Shown here: positions 62,574-64,000 of the stretch, piece by piece
Layout of the letters: every line of letters begins with the position of its first letter
Numbering within the stretch: the first letter of the stretch is position 1
Source of the DNA: Flavivirga spongiicola
GTDB lineage: Bacteria > Bacteroidota > Bacteroidia > Flavobacteriales > Flavobacteriaceae
DNA: 64,000 bases
Assembly: GCF_030540825.1 (NCBI RefSeq)
Contig: NZ_JAUOEO010000002.1
Span: 310,001 to 374,000 of the forward strand
Direction: 5' to 3'
The notes under the pieces: generated by a model
Told to the model about the DNA's origin: nothing
Database searches by the model: none
Seen by the model: the letters and a program-made list of their open reading frames with translations, nothing else
Made by a program: the position numbers and the translations under genes

Positions 62574-63707
62574 ATGCAAAAATATATCACACTATTGTTA
62601 GTAGCTATTTTATTTAGCTGTAATACTTCAAAAGAAGAAAAACAAAAAAATAAACCTGTTTTAAGTACTGCTTCACTTTCCGATAATACAAAAGTTCTAG
62701 AGGTTCCAAAACTCAATTTAAAAGGTGCCAATACTTTAGCAGAATTGCCTTTGCATTGTATGAATACTGAGTATCCAAACAAATTATCTCAAACATTAGG
62801 AGGTGATGCCGATTTAAAATCACCCAGCGTATTGCACCCTGCTTTTTATGGTTGTTTTGATTGGCACTCTGCAGTTCATGGGCATTGGAGTTTAGTAAGT
62901 TTGCTAAAATCCTTTCCCGAAATGGATAAAGCAGAAACCATTAGGCAAAAATTACTTCATAATATATCAAAAGAAAATATAGGAATAGAAGTGGCTTATT
63001 TTTTTGGTAAGCATAATAAATCTTATGAACGTACCTATGGATGGGCCTGGTTACTAAAACTGGCAGAAGAAATACATGGTTGGGATGCGCCAATAGCAAG
63101 AGAATTAGAAGCTAATCTTCAGCCTTTAACCGATTTAATTGTTAGTAAATATATAGAGTTTCTTCCTAAACTAAATTATCCAATCCGCGTAGGAGAGCAT
63201 CCAAATACAGCTTTCGGGCTCAGTTTTGCATGGGATTATGCTAACACATTAAATAATAGTACATTAAAAACTTTAATAGAACAGCGTGCTAAAGAATTTT
63301 ATTTAAAAGATGTAGGTTGTCCAATAATCTGGGAGCCTGGCGGCTTCGATTTTTTATCACCTTGTTTAGAAGAAGCTGCTTTAATGAAACGGGTGTTAGT
63401 TCCGTCTGAATTTAAAGTATGGATAAACTTATTTTTGCCACAGTTAAGTAAGGAAAACTTTGTATTAGAAACTGGAAAAGTATCTGATAGGAAAGATGGA
63501 AAACTAGTACATTTAGATGGCGTTAATTTTTCACGTGCCTGGAGTTTAAATAAGATTGCGGAAGGATTACCCGAATATGCACACCTTAAGGACATGGCAA
63601 ATCATCATATTAATTATTCGTTATCAGGTATTGTAGACGATAGCTATGAGGGAGGGCATTGGTTAGGTAGTTTTGCTATTTACGCGTTAAATTCTGTTAC
63701 AGAATAG
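62574..63707 (+). CDS. DUF2891-family lipoprotein
   Basis: 377 residues with a lipoprotein signal (ITLLLVAILFSC). The family hallmark follows: LHPAFYGCFDWHSAVHGHWS, then YGWAWLLKLAEEIHG, RVGEHPNTAFGLSFAWDYAN and WEPGGFDFLSPCLEEAALM. The domain is predicted all-helical, toroid-like, with several conserved His/Trp/Glu residues suggesting an enzyme pocket. DUF2891 has no established function that I know of. Full length. It overlaps nothing and is preceded by an AT-rich gap. Confidence 0.9.
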   Translation: MQKYITLLLVAILFSCNTSKEEKQKNKPVLSTASLSDNTKVLEVPKLNLKGANTLAELPLHCMNTEYPNKLSQTLGGDADLKSPSVLHPAFYGCFDWHSAVHGHWSLVSLLKSFPEMDKAETIRQKLLHNISKENIGIEVAYFFGKHNKSYERTYGWAWLLKLAEEIHGWDAPIARELEANLQPLTDLIVSKYIEFLPKLNYPIRVGEHPNTAFGLSFAWDYANTLNNSTLKTLIEQRAKEFYLKDVGCPIIWEPGGFDFLSPCLEEAALMKRVLVPSEFKVWINLFLPQLSKENFVLETGKVSDRKDGKLVHLDGVNFSRAWSLNKIAEGLPEYAHLKDMANHHINYSLSGIVDDSYEGGHWLGSFAIYALNSVTE

Positions 63708-63858
63708 AAAATGGAGTGGTAATAATAAAATGAATTCTCCAAGGTTTTGACTCAGAAGCTCCTTTGAAATTCCTTTATTTGTTAAAGAATACCTAATAAT
63801 AAGCTTATAAAATATAAATATTTTAGATTTGATGTGTTTTAACTAATTAATCATCAAA

Positions 63859-64000
63859 ATGAAGTTATTTTTAAAGTTTGTATTAGTATTTGGTTTTCTT
63901 TTTACTAATAACATTTTTGCTCAAAGTCCCTTAATCAATTTTCCTTCAATAAGTCCAAACGGACAGTCTATAGCCTTTAATTATCAAGGGGATATTTGGA
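63859..64000 (+). CDS. Secreted beta-propeller (WD40-like/tricorn-type) protein, partial
   Basis: 47 codons in the window, cut by the right edge. Signal peptide (LFLKFVLVFGFLFTNNIFAQ), then SPLINFPSISPNGQSIAFNY and QGDIW, the classic first blade of PD40/TolB-like propellers. This opening is typical of flavobacterial tricorn-protease homologues and of S9/amidohydrolase-propeller fusions. Which of these it is cannot be decided from the visible part. Confidence 0.65.
   Translation, partial: MKLFLKFVLVFGFLFTNNIFAQSPLINFPSISPNGQSIAFNYQGDIW

Overview
The window looks like the chromosome of a marine-type Flavobacteriaceae bacterium (Bacteroidota). The evidence is a strongly AT-rich background, Sec signal peptides and Cys lipoprotein signals on many genes, a SusC/SusD pair with ECF sigma factor and FecR anti-sigma, a bacteroidete-style giant Rhs protein, a short CydA, YifB/ComM, and A-rich sequence in place of strong Shine-Dalgarno sites. 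No rRNA, tRNA or CRISPR array was seen.

Region 1 (1-25.7 kb) is a polymorphic-toxin locus. A large secreted LRR/Ig adhesin (cut by the left edge), a LolA-like secreted protein and a 3548-residue Rhs protein form one operon. The Rhs protein ends in a GIY-YIG nuclease tip, followed 14 bp later by a leucine-rich candidate immunity gene. About 5 kb away, in inverted orientation, lies an orphan Rhs tip with a different toxin domain and its own candidate immunity gene. Both toxin/immunity cassettes are bounded upstream by the Rhs core and downstream by the same exact 62-bp sequence, which starts 1-4 bp after each immunity stop codon and runs on into a convergent XRE regulator (intact beside the orphan, a 3' remnant beside the main locus). 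Between the cassettes lie a sulfatase, a tyrosine recombinase, a remnant of a REP-associated transposase and many palindromic repeats. This layout suggests exchange or inversion of the toxin tip.

Region 2 (25.9-31.1 kb) is ordinary: a MORN-repeat protein, a membrane/SRPBCC protein, a Crp-like regulator, and the cydAB cytochrome bd operon with a long perfect palindrome upstream.

Region 3 (31.4-39.1 kb) is a GC-rich island with foreign-looking codon usage: ECF sigma factor, FecR anti-sigma factor, a small secreted-like protein, STN-containing SusC and SusD. It is probably a transferred glycan or siderophore uptake system.

Region 4 (39.3-57.3 kb) has a two-component system with a membrane protein and a lipoprotein, divergent from a 14-kb operon of nine secreted proteins. 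Seven of these appear to be paralogues sharing a YxPxxLxL signature; the other two are a papain/NlpC-like cysteine-peptidase candidate and an HExxH metallopeptidase. I could not assign the operon to a described system. Directly downstream is a fossil of a second copy: the operon leader, a piece of its first gene and the end of its last gene, fused by large deletions.

Region 5 (57.4-64 kb) holds yifB, several hypothetical or lipoprotein genes (one with a Cys-rich tail and a leader that is duplicated 1.2 kb downstream without its gene), a DUF2891 lipoprotein, and the start of a tricorn/WD40-like secreted protein cut by the right edge.
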